A DNA stretch of 64,000 nucleotides, taken from the NCBI GenBank assembly GCA_963662705.2, contig OY759767.1, positions 5,084,001 to 5,148,000 of the forward strand, read 5' to 3'. A model generated the notes under the pieces. The model saw only the letters and a list, made by a program, of their open reading frames with translations, was not told where the DNA came from and made no database searches. The first letter of the stretch is position 1; each line of letters opens with the position of its first letter. A program made the translations under genes and the position numbers. Positions 7,545-17,661 of this stretch are shown here, in pieces. The DNA comes from JAPPHA01 sp963662705 (GTDB lineage Bacteria > Pseudomonadota > Alphaproteobacteria > Rhodobacterales > Rhodobacteraceae).

Positions 7545-9275
7545 CTATTTCTGAAAGTCCGATTGCGGCATCGCGTAGAGGTCGCGTGACCCGAGCTTCG
7601 AGATCTCGGCCGAGGTGATCGCTGCGGGAAGTACCCGCCTGAAATAGAATTCCGCCAGACTCCCGGTTGCCGGGCTCGCCTCCCGAGCCAGCGACGCGCG
7701 CAGAAGATAGTGGCCGCCGAGGGCAACAGCGAACGATCTCAGGTATTCCGCCGCGCCTGCCTGCCGGTCAGCCCGGCTGTTGAATCCCGCCAGGATTTCG
7801 GTCGCTTCGGTGACCGCATTTGCGGCCCGATTCAGCAAGGCTGCCCGTTGCCGGTTCGCCGTGGTCGAACCACGGCTCGCCCGTGAGACGGTCTCACCGA
7901 CTTCCGCTATCAGGCTTCGGGCCATCTCCCCGCCGTCGGCCAGTTTCCGGCCAACGAGATCATTGGCCTGAATCCCGTTCGTTCCTTCGTAAATCCGTGT
8001 AACGCGGACATCTCTCCAGAACTGTGCAGCACCGGTTTCTTCGATGTAGCCGGCCCCGCCATGAACCTGGATGCCGAGGTCTGCAACCTCCGCCGCCACA
8101 TCAGTGCTGAATGCCTTTGCGATCGGCGTCAGGAACGCCTCGCGTTCTGCCCAGCCTGCATCATCGGTCGCCCTGGCCATGTCACAGCTGATGGCCGTAT
8201 CGAGGCAGAGGGCTCGAGCCGCTGTCGTCAATGCCATCATCTGCATGATCATTCGCCGCACGTCGGGATGTTCGATGATGGGGCCGGCACCGTCGGCCGT
8301 GGGCGGCTTGCCCTGCACGCGGTCACGTGCGTAGGCGATCGCGGCCTGGGTCGCGGCCTCGGCGACTCCGACACCCTGGACCGCGACCCCAAGCCTCGCG
8401 TTGTTCATCATGGTGAACATCGCCGCCAGGCCTTTCCCCGGCTGGCCGACAAGCCAGCCGACCGCCCCTTCGTAGGCCATGACCGCAGTTGGCGAGCCGT
8501 GCATGCCCAGCTTGCATTCGAGCGAGACCGGCCGCAGTTTGTTGGTTTCTCCGGGTTCGCCATCCGGGCCGGGGATGTACTTCGGAACGATGAACATCGA
8601 AATTCCGCGCGTGCCCGGATCCGACCCGGGAAGACGGGCAAGCACGAGGTGGCAAATGTTGTCGGCAAGATCGTGATCGCCCCAGCTGATGAACACCTTG
8701 GTCCCGGTAATGGCGTAGGATCCGTCTCCGTTCGGCCGTGCCTGGCAACGGATCGCACCGACATCCGAACCGGCCTGGGGCTCGGTCAGGTTCATCGTGC
8801 CCGTCCACTCCCCGGAGACCAGCCTGGGAACATAGGTGGTGCAGATCTCTTCATCCGCATGATTGACAAGGGCCAGGATATGTCCTTGGGACATCAGGGG
8901 ATTGAGCGCCAGGGCCAGGCACGCCGAAGACATCGATTCTCCGACGGCCATCTGCAACGTAACCGGCAGCTCCATGCCGCCATACTCCTGCGGTGCCGAT
9001 ATCCCGATCCAGCCTCCATCGGCAATGGCCCGATAGCCTTCCCTGAAGCCCGGCGAGCAGGTCACGGCCCCGTTTTCGAGCGTCGCGGGCTGCCGGTCAC
9101 CGACCGGGTTAAGGGGCGCAAGGATTTCCTCGGAAAGCTTCGCGGCCTCTGTGAGAATCGCCTCGGCGATCTCGTCGGAGGCCTCGCCGAACCGTTCGGT
9201 CGCAGAGACCTGGCCGTAACCGAGAACGGAACGCAACAGAAACATGATTTCGGAAACAGGTGTCCTGTAACCCAC
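7545..9275 (-). CDS. Acyl-CoA dehydrogenase, DmdC-like
   Basis: 576 residues. This is longer than classical acyl-CoA dehydrogenases (about 380) and fits the DmdC/FadE-type subgroup with an N-terminal extension (GYRTPVSEIMFLL) and a C-terminal helical domain. FAD- and substrate-binding signatures include MNLTEPQAGSDVG, FISWGDHDL and YEGTNGIQANDL; the last carries the probable catalytic Glu. GTG start at 9275 with GAGGGG upstream. It would oxidise an acyl-CoA such as 3-methylthiopropionyl-CoA, but the substrate is not proven. First gene of a two-gene unit with the MBL hydrolase. Confidence 0.88.
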   Translation of the reverse strand: MGYRTPVSEIMFLLRSVLGYGQVSATERFGEASDEIAEAILTEAAKLSEEILAPLNPVGDRQPATLENGAVTCSPGFREGYRAIADGGWIGISAPQEYGGMELPVTLQMAVGESMSSACLALALNPLMSQGHILALVNHADEEICTTYVPRLVSGEWTGTMNLTEPQAGSDVGAIRCQARPNGDGSYAITGTKVFISWGDHDLADNICHLVLARLPGSDPGTRGISMFIVPKYIPGPDGEPGETNKLRPVSLECKLGMHGSPTAVMAYEGAVGWLVGQPGKGLAAMFTMMNNARLGVAVQGVGVAEAATQAAIAYARDRVQGKPPTADGAGPIIEHPDVRRMIMQMMALTTAARALCLDTAISCDMARATDDAGWAEREAFLTPIAKAFSTDVAAEVADLGIQVHGGAGYIEETGAAQFWRDVRVTRIYEGTNGIQANDLVGRKLADGGEMARSLIAEVGETVSRASRGSTTANRQRAALLNRAANAVTEATEILAGFNSRADRQAGAAEYLRSFAVALGGHYLLRASLAREASPATGSLAEFYFRRVLPAAITSAEISKLGSRDLYAMPQSDFQK

Positions 9276-9388
9276 GTCGTGCCCCTCGAAACGCGCTTTG
9301 CATCCTTCCGACCATCAGTTTATGTGACGGTCCATCCCGCCGGAACTTAGTCGCGCACCTGTGGAACAACAACCCGGGACGAAACTCG

Positions 9389-10357
9389 TTGCCCCGAAGC
9401 AGGACGGAAATCCTCTCCCCCGATCCCGCTGGCCTGTCGCGCGCCGCGGAATTGCTCAGTGACGGCAGGCTTGTCGCCTTTCCCACTGAGACCGTCTACG
9501 GACTTGGTGCCGACGCGCGGAACCCCGACGCGGTCGCGCGGGTTTATTCGGCCAAGAACCGCCCAAGGTCCAATCCCCTGATCGTGCATGTGGCAAACGC
9601 CGAAGATGCTCTGGCCCTGGTTCGTTTCGGCCCGGTTGCAGAGCGGCTTGCCGAAACGTTCTGGCCCGGACCGCTGACACTGGTGCTGCCATTTCGCCAA
9701 AACCCCGTCTTGTCGAAATCCGTCGCCGCAGGGCTCCCCACGATTGCGATACGCGTCCCTGATCACGACATTGCTGCTGGCCTTCTTACCGAGTGCGGTC
9801 ATCCCGTGGTTGCACCGTCTGCAAACAGGTCGGGGAAAATCAGCCCGACTTCCTCGGCAGACGTGCTTGAAGAACTCGATTCGAGAATCGACGCAGTCAT
9901 CGATGGTGGACCAACGGCATTCGGGCTGGAATCAACGGTTGTAAGGACTTCGTCGAACGGCCGCGCCATCGAGTTGCTCAGGCCGGGCGCAATTCCACGC
10001 GAAACGATCGAACGCCTTGTCGAAATTCGTGTCGGCCGCCACTCTCCGTCCGGTCTTCTGTTGTCCCCTGGCCAGTTGAAGTCACACTACGCTCCCGCCG
10101 TCCGGCTCCGCATGAATGTCGACGCACCCGAAGCGAATGAACTCTTTCTCGGATTTGGGGATACATATGGTCGCGAGAGGGACAATCTGTCCCGATCCGG
10201 TGATCTCGAAGAGGCCGCCTCCCGCCTGTTCTCGATGTTGCGACGACTCGACGCGGAAGCCCAGTCATGCGGAAAGTCAATCGCCGTGGCCCCGGTCCCA
10301 TCCCATGGCATAGGGGCTGCCATCAATGACCGCCTGGCGCGCGCATCCCGGGCGTGA
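9389..10357 (+). CDS. L-threonylcarbamoyladenylate synthase (Sua5)
   Basis: About 322 residues. The YrdC-like domain (about 20-200) has FPTETVYGLGADA, the nucleotide-binding KNRPRSNPLIVH and APSANRSGKISPT. A C-terminal Sua5 domain follows after the linker PGQLKSHYAP. It makes threonylcarbamoyl-AMP from threonine, bicarbonate and ATP for tRNA t6A37 formation in the cytoplasm. The start is uncertain: the frame is open from 9260, overlapping the divergent dehydrogenase gene. A TTG at 9389 with a GGGACG upstream gives the family-like N-terminus. Confidence 0.88.
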   Translation: MPRSRTEILSPDPAGLSRAAELLSDGRLVAFPTETVYGLGADARNPDAVARVYSAKNRPRSNPLIVHVANAEDALALVRFGPVAERLAETFWPGPLTLVLPFRQNPVLSKSVAAGLPTIAIRVPDHDIAAGLLTECGHPVVAPSANRSGKISPTSSADVLEELDSRIDAVIDGGPTAFGLESTVVRTSSNGRAIELLRPGAIPRETIERLVEIRVGRHSPSGLLLSPGQLKSHYAPAVRLRMNVDAPEANELFLGFGDTYGRERDNLSRSGDLEEAASRLFSMLRRLDAEAQSCGKSIAVAPVPSHGIGAAINDRLARASRA

Positions 10358-10704
10358 TCGTCTCCGTTCGAAGACGCACGTGAGTCCAAAGATTCGACAA
10401 GGATCTTCGCCAGCCGCCGACGCGGCAACAAGGGCCTCATCTCGGGCAGGAGCCGGAAACCCCGCTCCCGGTCCGAAAACCGGCTGCGGTCGAGGTCGAA
10501 CATACCACCGAACGGCAACCGGGCGTGATCCGGATCTGACCTGAACAGTGGTCTTCACGCCTGAGTTTCTGCAGACAATCCCGCACGCCTCTCGGGACAA
10601 TGCCCCGGGTCCCGCTGGACTGATTCCCGATTTCGGCAGATCCCGCTTCCGGTCATGTAATGTACGAACCCGAACAACCTGCAAACCTGCAGGAGGGGCC
10701 GTCC
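10358..10704. other. Convergent intergenic stretch without a gene
   Basis: About 350 bases between the 3' ends of sua5 and yqgE. Open frames here are continuations or shadows of sua5. No clear terminator or RNA was recognised. Confidence 0.5.
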
Positions 10705-11280
10705 TCAGGCGCGGCCTCCCGATGACGAAAGCAACCGAGGGTCAATTCCAATCTTGTCGAGCGCCGCCTGCCAAATACCAGCATGGTCCGATTGAAACAC
10801 AAGGTCCGCACTGGCTTCACAAATCAGCCAACCGTTTTCGCGGATTTCCTGCTCGACCTGGCCTGGCCCCCACCCCGAGTAACCGAGCGCCAGCATGCAG
10901 GAAGCCGGTCCCTTGCCCACGGAAATGTCCTGCAGGATGTCTACGGTCGCCGTCATCGAGAACTGGCTGTTGACCTCGAGCGTCGAGGATTCAGAACCGT
11001 AGTCCCCTGAATGCAGCACAAACCCTCGTCCGTAATCAACCGGGCCGCCGTAATGGACCGGCATGTCGACCGGATCGCCTTCGCAATCGATATCCAGTTG
11101 CTTGAGAAGGTCGCAAAACCGGATTTCACGGGTCGGCATATTAACGATCAGGCCCATGGCGCCGTTTTCGGAATGCGCACACATGCAAATGACCGCTCGT
11201 CGAAACCTCGGATCAAGCATCCCAGGCATCGCGATCAGCATCCGTCCAGTCAAATCGTCTGCGACCGCTTCAATTGTCAT
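10705..11280 (-). CDS. YqgE/AlgH family protein
   Basis: 191 residues with the UPF0301 signature: LTGRMLIAMPGMLDPRFRRA at the N-terminus, ENGAMGLIVNMP, HYGGPVDYGRGFVLHS, and ALGYSGWGPGQVEQEI near 145. Cytoplasmic protein of unsettled function; its P. aeruginosa homologue is linked to alginate regulation. The ATG at 11280 was chosen because the 38 residues of the longer frame are not conserved. Stands alone between convergent sua5 and the upstream phosphatase gene. Confidence 0.88.
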   Translation of the reverse strand: MTIEAVADDLTGRMLIAMPGMLDPRFRRAVICMCAHSENGAMGLIVNMPTREIRFCDLLKQLDIDCEGDPVDMPVHYGGPVDYGRGFVLHSGDYGSESSTLEVNSQFSMTATVDILQDISVGKGPASCMLALGYSGWGPGQVEQEIRENGWLICEASADLVFQSDHAGIWQAALDKIGIDPRLLSSSGGRA

Positions 11281-11505
11281 GAGTCCATGATTGTGCGTTC
11301 TGCCCGCCGAATTCAAGGGCAATGTTCCCGACTTTGCCCCGATTCCGGATTGGCGGGATTTTTTCGGGAGAAACTCATGCGTCGCACAGGGCATGACTCA
11401 CGGCAAGTTCCGTTCACACGTGCCGCGGTATCCGTCCCGTGTCGCTGTTGTTATCTCCCGTTTGCGGGGTCTCGGTCAGTCCCGACGGGATTGGAGCTTT
11501 TCCGA

Positions 11506-12147
11506 TCAGATCGTTTCGGGCAGTTTCCTCAGCACCTTTGCCATTTCGGCAGCCGATCGCGCCGACTCGATGAGCACCGATTTCGGCGCCGTTGCCCATT
11601 CATCGGGATGCAGGCCTCGTTTTTCCCGGACGTGTGCCAATGCATTATCCAGAGTTGGGAACATCTCCGGCCGGTTCAGATGAAGGTAGAGTGCGACAAG
11701 TGCAGTCGACCGACTCCGACCGCCACGGCAATGGACGAGGACATTCCCCTTGGCACGTCGAGGATAACTGGGCTTTTCCGGAATGGTCTGGCGAATGGCG
11801 CCATCAAGCAGGAGATAGGCAGCAAACATCATGCTTTCGGCATTCCCGTCCCCGTCCACCAATCCGAGCTTGAATACACGCACGGGTCCGACGCCATGGG
11901 GACATCTGTTTCCGCCGCCGGGCTCGACTGGATCCGAAACGTAGTTGATATCCAGGTTGATCGCACAATTGACGACAATGGTGATGTCATGCTTTCGCAG
12001 CAGTCCGAGATCACTGGCGGCTGCCGTCCCGCCAATGTAGATGCTACACTTGTCCGGACCCAATCCAGTCTCTATCAGGCTGATAATCTCGTGTCTGAAA
12101 GCAAGATCGCCGGTTGAACCGGGGCCGGATTCATCGTCCTTGAACAT
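11506..12147 (-). CDS. Dual-specificity protein phosphatase-like protein
   Basis: 213 residues with the cysteine phosphatase P-loop VHCRGGRSRST (CX5R) near residue 138. An upstream IYIGGTAAASDLGLLRKHDI block is typical of dual-specificity (DSPc) phosphatases. It should act by a phospho-cysteine intermediate. The expected general acid Asp lies in the LGLVDGDGN region. No operon partner; the nearest upstream gene is more than 300 bases away. Substrate unknown. Confidence 0.82.
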   Translation of the reverse strand: MFKDDESGPGSTGDLAFRHEIISLIETGLGPDKCSIYIGGTAAASDLGLLRKHDITIVVNCAINLDINYVSDPVEPGGGNRCPHGVGPVRVFKLGLVDGDGNAESMMFAAYLLLDGAIRQTIPEKPSYPRRAKGNVLVHCRGGRSRSTALVALYLHLNRPEMFPTLDNALAHVREKRGLHPDEWATAPKSVLIESARSAAEMAKVLRKLPETI

Positions 12148-12449
12148 TCATGACCTTTCAAATGCACGACACGTGCCCTGTATTCAAAGCTGGTTCACAA
12201 CTTCCGATACGCGCCCGGGCACGGACCGGTTGACTTCGCCATTTCGACAATTCGAAACAGGAAGTCATACCCGCCCGCGTGGTGATTCCGGCGTCGGTAC
12301 CCGGCATGGACCGAAACACTTCCATCCGGAATCCCGAAGTCATTTCCAGCCAGTCCGGCTCCGCCGGCTATTGGCGAACGGCTGTCACTTCACCGATTTC
12401 GCCCCGGAAGAGGCATCGCTGGCGACACCTGATCCGGTTGCCTGCGGCG
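12148..12449. other. Intergenic stretch upstream of the phosphatase gene
   Basis: About 300 bases holding presumably the phosphatase promoter and the 3' end of the iron-type importer operon. No gene, RNA or clear hairpin recognised. Confidence 0.4.
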
Positions 12450-13559
12450 TTACCGCTTGTAGCTCAACCGCCAGAAGTCCTGCCAATCCTGCCGCTTGTC
12501 GAAGTCGTCATCCCCCGTCGAAGCATTGTGCGGTGTCAAACGGTCGGAAAACGGGTTGACGCCCGATGCCTCCTCGGCGTGTCGTGGCACGGCATTGTTG
12601 CCCGACACCTTGCCGTCCCTGGTCATCGGCGAGATGCCTTCCTCCGTCATCATGAAACGCAGAAACAGTTTGGCCAGGTTCGGGCTCTTTGTGCCGACAG
12701 CGATCAGCCCGAAATTTGGGTTGGCGTAACCGATGTAGGGCTTGATATCCGCGCAGATCTCCATGGTGAGCTTTCCAGTGAGTGTGTCACGGTACTTTGC
12801 GGTGGAAATCAGCCCCATGAAAGGCTCATCCTGGCCCGGCGTACCAATGGCCTCGGACGCGGCAGAATCCGAGTCTGTCAAGAGCGGTGAATTGGAAGCA
12901 AAGGCCTGGACCCAACTCGCGGTCGCGCTCTGGGTACTGGTGTCCAATGCCTTGCCGTAGTGCATCTCGTATGCGTCTGCAACGGACTGATCCCAATGGG
13001 TTTCCATCTGGTTGAACCAGTCAAGATAACCCGGCTTGTTGAGCGGATCGCTCAAGGCAACCTTGCGGTTCCATTCGGGATCCGTAAGTGCCCAGATGTT
13101 ATCCACCGGACAACTGTCGTATTTGTCGCTGTTGTAGGTCCAGACTGCAGGATCCCGGTAAACGACCAGAGGATCCCGGGAATCTTCCGGAATTGTATCC
13201 GCCAGATCGGGAGGCACCCAGCTCATCACGATTCCGCTCGGGACGACTTCAGCCAGCGTTGCGGCGGCATCTGCGGACACGATCACGTCGCCCACGATAT
13301 TCCCCGACTGCGCCTCCCTGATTACCATTTCGATCTGGGCCGATGACGGCACCTTGGAACCAGTGACTTCAATCCCGTACTTTTCCGTGAATGCCGCAGC
13401 TGATGTCTTGATTTTCCCGGTACTTGCATAGGCCGTTATCGCTGCCTCGCCCCGGGCGGCTTCGATCAATGCATCCAGGTCGAATTCCCCCGCCGACAGC
13501 GGTGCAGCGAGCACCAAGAGGGCGAACGCACCAATGAAACCGTTTACTAGTCTGGACAT
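12450..13559 (-). CDS. ABC transporter substrate-binding protein, ferric iron type
   Basis: 369 residues with a signal peptide (MSRLVNGFIGAFALLVLAAP, cleaved near SAGEF). The N-lobe LDALIEAARGEAAITAYASTGK and the segment VYRDPAVWTYNSDKY are typical of the Fe3+/FbpA-like SBP_bac family. ATG 13559 has GGGAG 8 bases upstream. It is the last gene of a minus-strand operon permease-ATPase-binding protein, about 115 bases behind the ATPase. The ligand could be iron, but related members bind phosphonates or organic acids, so it is left open. Confidence 0.82.
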   Translation of the reverse strand: MSRLVNGFIGAFALLVLAAPLSAGEFDLDALIEAARGEAAITAYASTGKIKTSAAAFTEKYGIEVTGSKVPSSAQIEMVIREAQSGNIVGDVIVSADAAATLAEVVPSGIVMSWVPPDLADTIPEDSRDPLVVYRDPAVWTYNSDKYDSCPVDNIWALTDPEWNRKVALSDPLNKPGYLDWFNQMETHWDQSVADAYEMHYGKALDTSTQSATASWVQAFASNSPLLTDSDSAASEAIGTPGQDEPFMGLISTAKYRDTLTGKLTMEICADIKPYIGYANPNFGLIAVGTKSPNLAKLFLRFMMTEEGISPMTRDGKVSGNNAVPRHAEEASGVNPFSDRLTPHNASTGDDDFDKRQDWQDFWRLSYKR

Positions 13560-13673
13560 GTCAGACACTCCCATATTGTCTAGTTGAACTCTCGGACTGA
13601 TGCCTCGTCGCACATTGCCTCGACCGAACGTCACAAATTGCGCGGGCCTTTTTTGACAACGTGGCCTGCTCGC

Positions 13674-14780
13674 TCAGTCATTCTTGTATGAAATGCGTAT
13701 CCCGTCAAGATCGAACAAATGAATCCGGGAGTGATCCACCTGAAAATACAGCATTTCTCCAACACTGAATTCAGGCGCTATGTTTGTCGAGACGAAGAGC
13801 GGTGAACCGCCCTTGTCCAATTCGACGATCCAGTTTCCTCCTGTCGGAAGGATTCCTGCAACATTTGCATGGCTTGTCAGGCAACGGGAGTCGCCCGATG
13901 GTTTGCTCACCGAAAGCCGGATTGATTCCGGGCGAAGACCCAAGGAACCGACATTGTCGATCCCGGGAAAAGACCCGGCCATGTATTCCCCCAAGGCCAG
14001 AGACAATTCCATGTCTTGATCGGCTGCCACCGGTACCATGTTTATCGGTGGATTGCCGACGAATTCTGCGACAAAAAGATTGGCCGGAGAATTGTAAATC
14101 TCGTCAGGGCTGCCCACCTGTTGCAAGGACCCTTCGTTCATCACGGCAATTCGTGTCGAAAGTGTCATTGCTTCCCACTGGTCATGGGTCACGAAAACGA
14201 TGGTCGTACCGAATTCACCATGAATTCGTTTCAACTCGGCACGCATCTTCAGGCGGAGCTTGGCATCCAGGTTCGACAATGGTTCATCCAGCAAAAGGAC
14301 ATCTGGTTCGATGACCAACATCCGGGCAAGCGCAACCCGTTGCTGCTGACCACCGGACAGTTGCGACGGGTACCGATCCCGAAACTGCTCGATGCCCAGC
14401 GTTTCCATGACAAATCCGACTCGTTCTTCACGTTCCTCTGTCGGAACCTTGCGCAAACGCAGGCCGAAACTGACATTTCGCTCGACGGTGAGATGCGGCC
14501 ATAGTGCGTAGCTCTGGAAAACCAGTCCCGCACCACGCTGTTCAGGCGGAACGAAGATACCCTGGTCAACTGAATCCAGCACCCGGCCGCCGATCGTGAT
14601 TTCCCCGGTGCTGAGGTTTTCCAACCCCGCGATCACCCGCAGGGTGGTTGATTTTCCGCAACCCGAAGGCCCGAGCAGGCACATGAACTCGCCGTCCCGG
14701 ACCACAAGGTCGAGATCCGATATTGCCGGGGCCAGGCTGTCGTATGACTTGCTGACATGGCTGAGTGTGATGGTGGGCAA
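13674..14780 (-). CDS. ABC transporter ATP-binding protein, FbpC/PotA type
   Basis: 368 residues. Walker A GPSGCGKST is at 37-45, signature LSGGQQQRVALARML near 140, Walker B VLLLDEPLSNLDAKLR near 165, and the switch histidine in VTHDQWEAM. A C-terminal TOBE-like regulatory domain follows (LGLRPESIRLS). It begins one base after the permease stop, so it is surely co-translated with it. It energises uptake through the fused permease. Confidence 0.9.
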   Translation of the reverse strand: MPTITLSHVSKSYDSLAPAISDLDLVVRDGEFMCLLGPSGCGKSTTLRVIAGLENLSTGEITIGGRVLDSVDQGIFVPPEQRGAGLVFQSYALWPHLTVERNVSFGLRLRKVPTEEREERVGFVMETLGIEQFRDRYPSQLSGGQQQRVALARMLVIEPDVLLLDEPLSNLDAKLRLKMRAELKRIHGEFGTTIVFVTHDQWEAMTLSTRIAVMNEGSLQQVGSPDEIYNSPANLFVAEFVGNPPINMVPVAADQDMELSLALGEYMAGSFPGIDNVGSLGLRPESIRLSVSKPSGDSRCLTSHANVAGILPTGGNWIVELDKGGSPLFVSTNIAPEFSVGEMLYFQVDHSRIHLFDLDGIRISYKND

Positions 14781-14781
14781 T

Positions 14782-16644
14782 CTATCCTCCCAGTCCTTCG
14801 GCGAGATTCGTCTTTGTCACGTTTTGGACTGCCAGTGTCCCGAAATAGGCCATGGCCGCAATGATCAGCACGACTGCATTTGCGGCTTGAGTGTAATTGT
14901 TGTCGATCAGCCGCAGGGAATATGTCGTCAACACATCGGTTGTGGGTACCGCCAGGACCACAAACAGGCTCAACCCCTTGATCCCCGAAATGAATGGCAA
15001 AAGCGTTCCGGTGACGAGTGCGCCTTTCTGGATCGGAATCACGATGCTCGTCATGCGACGCAGCCAACCGGCGCCGGTCATTTGTGCCGCTTCTTCGGGA
15101 TCCTTTCCCAGCTGCATCATCGCGGAGATCCCTGCCCTCGAAGAGTAGGGCATCTGGTCCGCGGTCAATGCCAGAACAAGGATCAGGCCGGTGCCGTAAA
15201 GCGCAGGTATCGGCCCGCGCTGGACGGCAAACAACGACAGGTATGCGACCGCAAACGCGATCCCGGGCACGAGATAGGGAAAGAAAGTCACATGCCGAAG
15301 GAAGCTCGATATCCAACGCACCCGTGACCTCACGACCACGTAGCCGACGAGCAGTCCCAGTAGACCGGAGCATATCGATGCGAAACCGACAATTCGAAGC
15401 GTATTCCATGCCGCCATCCAAAGATCCGGTGTCAGGAGGATACCGGTCCGCAAGGCGACCGTTTCGAGATTCCGGCCAATCCAATAATCCAGGGTAAAGT
15501 TCTCCAGGGAAAAATCAGCCGGGACCTTCATGACGGTCGAAAGCACCAGCACGAGCAGCGGGAATCCCACGGAAATCAGGAAGATCAGTGCCGCGAAGAC
15601 GGTCGCTGGCAACCTGTAAATCCCCAACGGAGACTTGCGGCTCATTGCGCCCTTGCCCCCGACAGTCACGAACCTGCGGGATTCACGAACAAGGCGGGCA
15701 TCGACCAACAGGGAAATGATGCCAATCAACATGATCGCCCCGGCCAAGACCGCCGCGACACCGCTCTGCCGGGACGAGATGCTGCGATAAAGCGACGTTG
15801 CAAGCACGTTGTAGTCGACCGGCAAGCCCAGGAGGTAGTTGACCCCGAATTCACCAATGCACTTTGCAAAAATCAGGATGGTTGCCGACAAAAGAGAGGG
15901 CAACATGAGCGGGAATATGATTTGCAATGCCACGGTCCCCGACTTCGCGCCGAGAATACGTGCACTTTCCTCCAACTGGGAATCAAAGTTCCTCAGGGCA
16001 TTGCCGAAAAGCAAGATGACAAACGGCGCGTAATGCAACGCGAGGATGATCGTGATCGGGACCTGGCCGTATGCCAGCCAGTCCGGAGGCGTGAATCCGA
16101 GGTTTTCAAACCAACCCTGCTGTCCGCCAACGGTTCGATTGCGGAACAATGTGCGCCACGCGAGCGCAAACGTCCAGGACGGCAGCATGTATGGTACGAT
16201 CAAGGCAGTGGCAAACCATCGTCGCCCGAACATGTCCGAACGGCTCAGCAACCATGCAAGCGGAACGCCTATGGAAAGGGAAACCACGATGACCCCGGTC
16301 GCGACGGACAGCGTGTGCGCGAGCGGTTCCCAGAACAGGATTTGGGCAATCGGCGATGAAAGGGTTCTGTTCAGGTAATAGAGTGTCCAGGTGCCAACCT
16401 CGGACTTCGCTCGACGCGCATCGCCGAATTGCACTTCGACTGCGTCGTGCAGGAGCGTGACAATCGGGACAATCACCAGGTACGCGAAAAGCACGACCAT
16501 CAACGCGCCGATAATGGCCGTGGGTTCCCTCCATCCGACCTTGACGTGGTAGCTCAGACGGGAACTTCGGCGCATCCCCGTGCGAGAGATGGTCTCGTCT
16601 TGTGAAGAATACTTCGATGGCATCAGGTCGGATTTGTGTTCCAT
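14782..16644 (-). CDS. ABC transporter permease, fused double-domain FbpB type
   Basis: 620 residues containing two BPD_transp_1 permease halves in tandem. The first has its EAA-loop at LEESARILGAKSGTVALQIIFPLM (near 235). The second has PEEAAQMTGAGWLRRMTSIVIPI (near 520). Each half has about six membrane helices. The long cytoplasmic N-terminus and fused arrangement are usual for ferric-iron-type importers. First gene of the operon, followed directly by its ATPase. The ATG at 16644 (MEHKSD) or 16653 are alternative starts. Confidence 0.88.
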   Translation of the reverse strand: MEHKSDLMPSKYSSQDETISRTGMRRSSRLSYHVKVGWREPTAIIGALMVVLFAYLVIVPIVTLLHDAVEVQFGDARRAKSEVGTWTLYYLNRTLSSPIAQILFWEPLAHTLSVATGVIVVSLSIGVPLAWLLSRSDMFGRRWFATALIVPYMLPSWTFALAWRTLFRNRTVGGQQGWFENLGFTPPDWLAYGQVPITIILALHYAPFVILLFGNALRNFDSQLEESARILGAKSGTVALQIIFPLMLPSLLSATILIFAKCIGEFGVNYLLGLPVDYNVLATSLYRSISSRQSGVAAVLAGAIMLIGIISLLVDARLVRESRRFVTVGGKGAMSRKSPLGIYRLPATVFAALIFLISVGFPLLVLVLSTVMKVPADFSLENFTLDYWIGRNLETVALRTGILLTPDLWMAAWNTLRIVGFASICSGLLGLLVGYVVVRSRVRWISSFLRHVTFFPYLVPGIAFAVAYLSLFAVQRGPIPALYGTGLILVLALTADQMPYSSRAGISAMMQLGKDPEEAAQMTGAGWLRRMTSIVIPIQKGALVTGTLLPFISGIKGLSLFVVLAVPTTDVLTTYSLRLIDNNYTQAANAVVLIIAAMAYFGTLAVQNVTKTNLAEGLGG

Positions 16645-17661
16645 GCCCGGCACATTTGGATCATTCGGCAGGTTAACAGCCGATCGTGCCCATGACTACC
16701 TTGATTTGAGCGGGGTCAGCATGAAGACGCAGTGCCGAATCCGGGAACCGGCATGAACCTGGAACCTTGATCGAGGGCTCCATGTGAACGTGAAATCCTT
16801 GGACCTGATCAAGGCGAGGCAGGATTTCACGTGTCGGCGCCGGCCCCAGCATCGCCAACCCGGTGACGTAATGCACCGTGATATTCATCGGAAGCGCACG
16901 TCGTCGCACGCTTTGCCTTTCCGTGTGCATGTAAGCGTTTCCAGGGCACCGCTCACGAATGGATTCGAATCACTTCGGCACTGCATAATCCAACGGCGTC
17001 CGAATGGTCGTCCAAAATTGTTCAGACACCTGCCCAACCTTGATCGTAAGCTTTTCGGCGCCCGGAAGGGTCCCGTCGGATGCTGTTGTCCTGAGTTCCG
17101 CCGAAACTCCTTCCGCACTCCGGCGTTTGCGTCGACCGCGGATGCTAAAGGTGGACTTCGGACAACGGCGTGGGGTGAGCCCGTCGGATACCCTGAACCG
17201 AGCAGAACCGACCCTCCTGACGGCCTATTGTCCGACAACAGGGAGGAGAATCAGCGCGACCAAGCTAACCGATTTTCTTCGCCATCGTGACGCGGCCGTG
17301 TTGTCACCGTCACCGATCGCCGAAACGCCTGGCACATCAAATAAGCACCGTTTCGGCCGTGTAGACAGCACCACGATGCCAACCCGTCGTAGCCATTTCC
17401 GGCAACGATATCCCAGACGGATTTCACCGGAATGTCGCTTGCAGTCCGCAACCCGGACGGCAACTGGTGGCCGGAGATCCTGGCCTGCCTGGTCGCCTGC
17501 GCAGCGGGTAGGGCAAAGGTCAAAACGACCAACATCGCTTTTCGGAATTGCGGGTCCGCTCAAAACACCGGCAACAATGCTGCGGTCCAGGGTTTCGACT
17601 GACACGATATTGACCCGGCGTGACTTTTCGGCCCGGAACTTCAATAATAGTATTCAATCTC
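16645..17661. other. About 1 kb without a convincing gene
   Basis: Several overlapping frames exist on both strands but none matches a family known to me. The best small candidate is the minus-strand frame 17251-17535, whose start MLVVLTFALPAAQA resembles a weak signal peptide; its later part is cysteine- and arginine-rich and unlike a folded domain. The stretch also holds the promoters of the iron-type operon and of the DsbD-domain gene. Confidence 0.4.
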
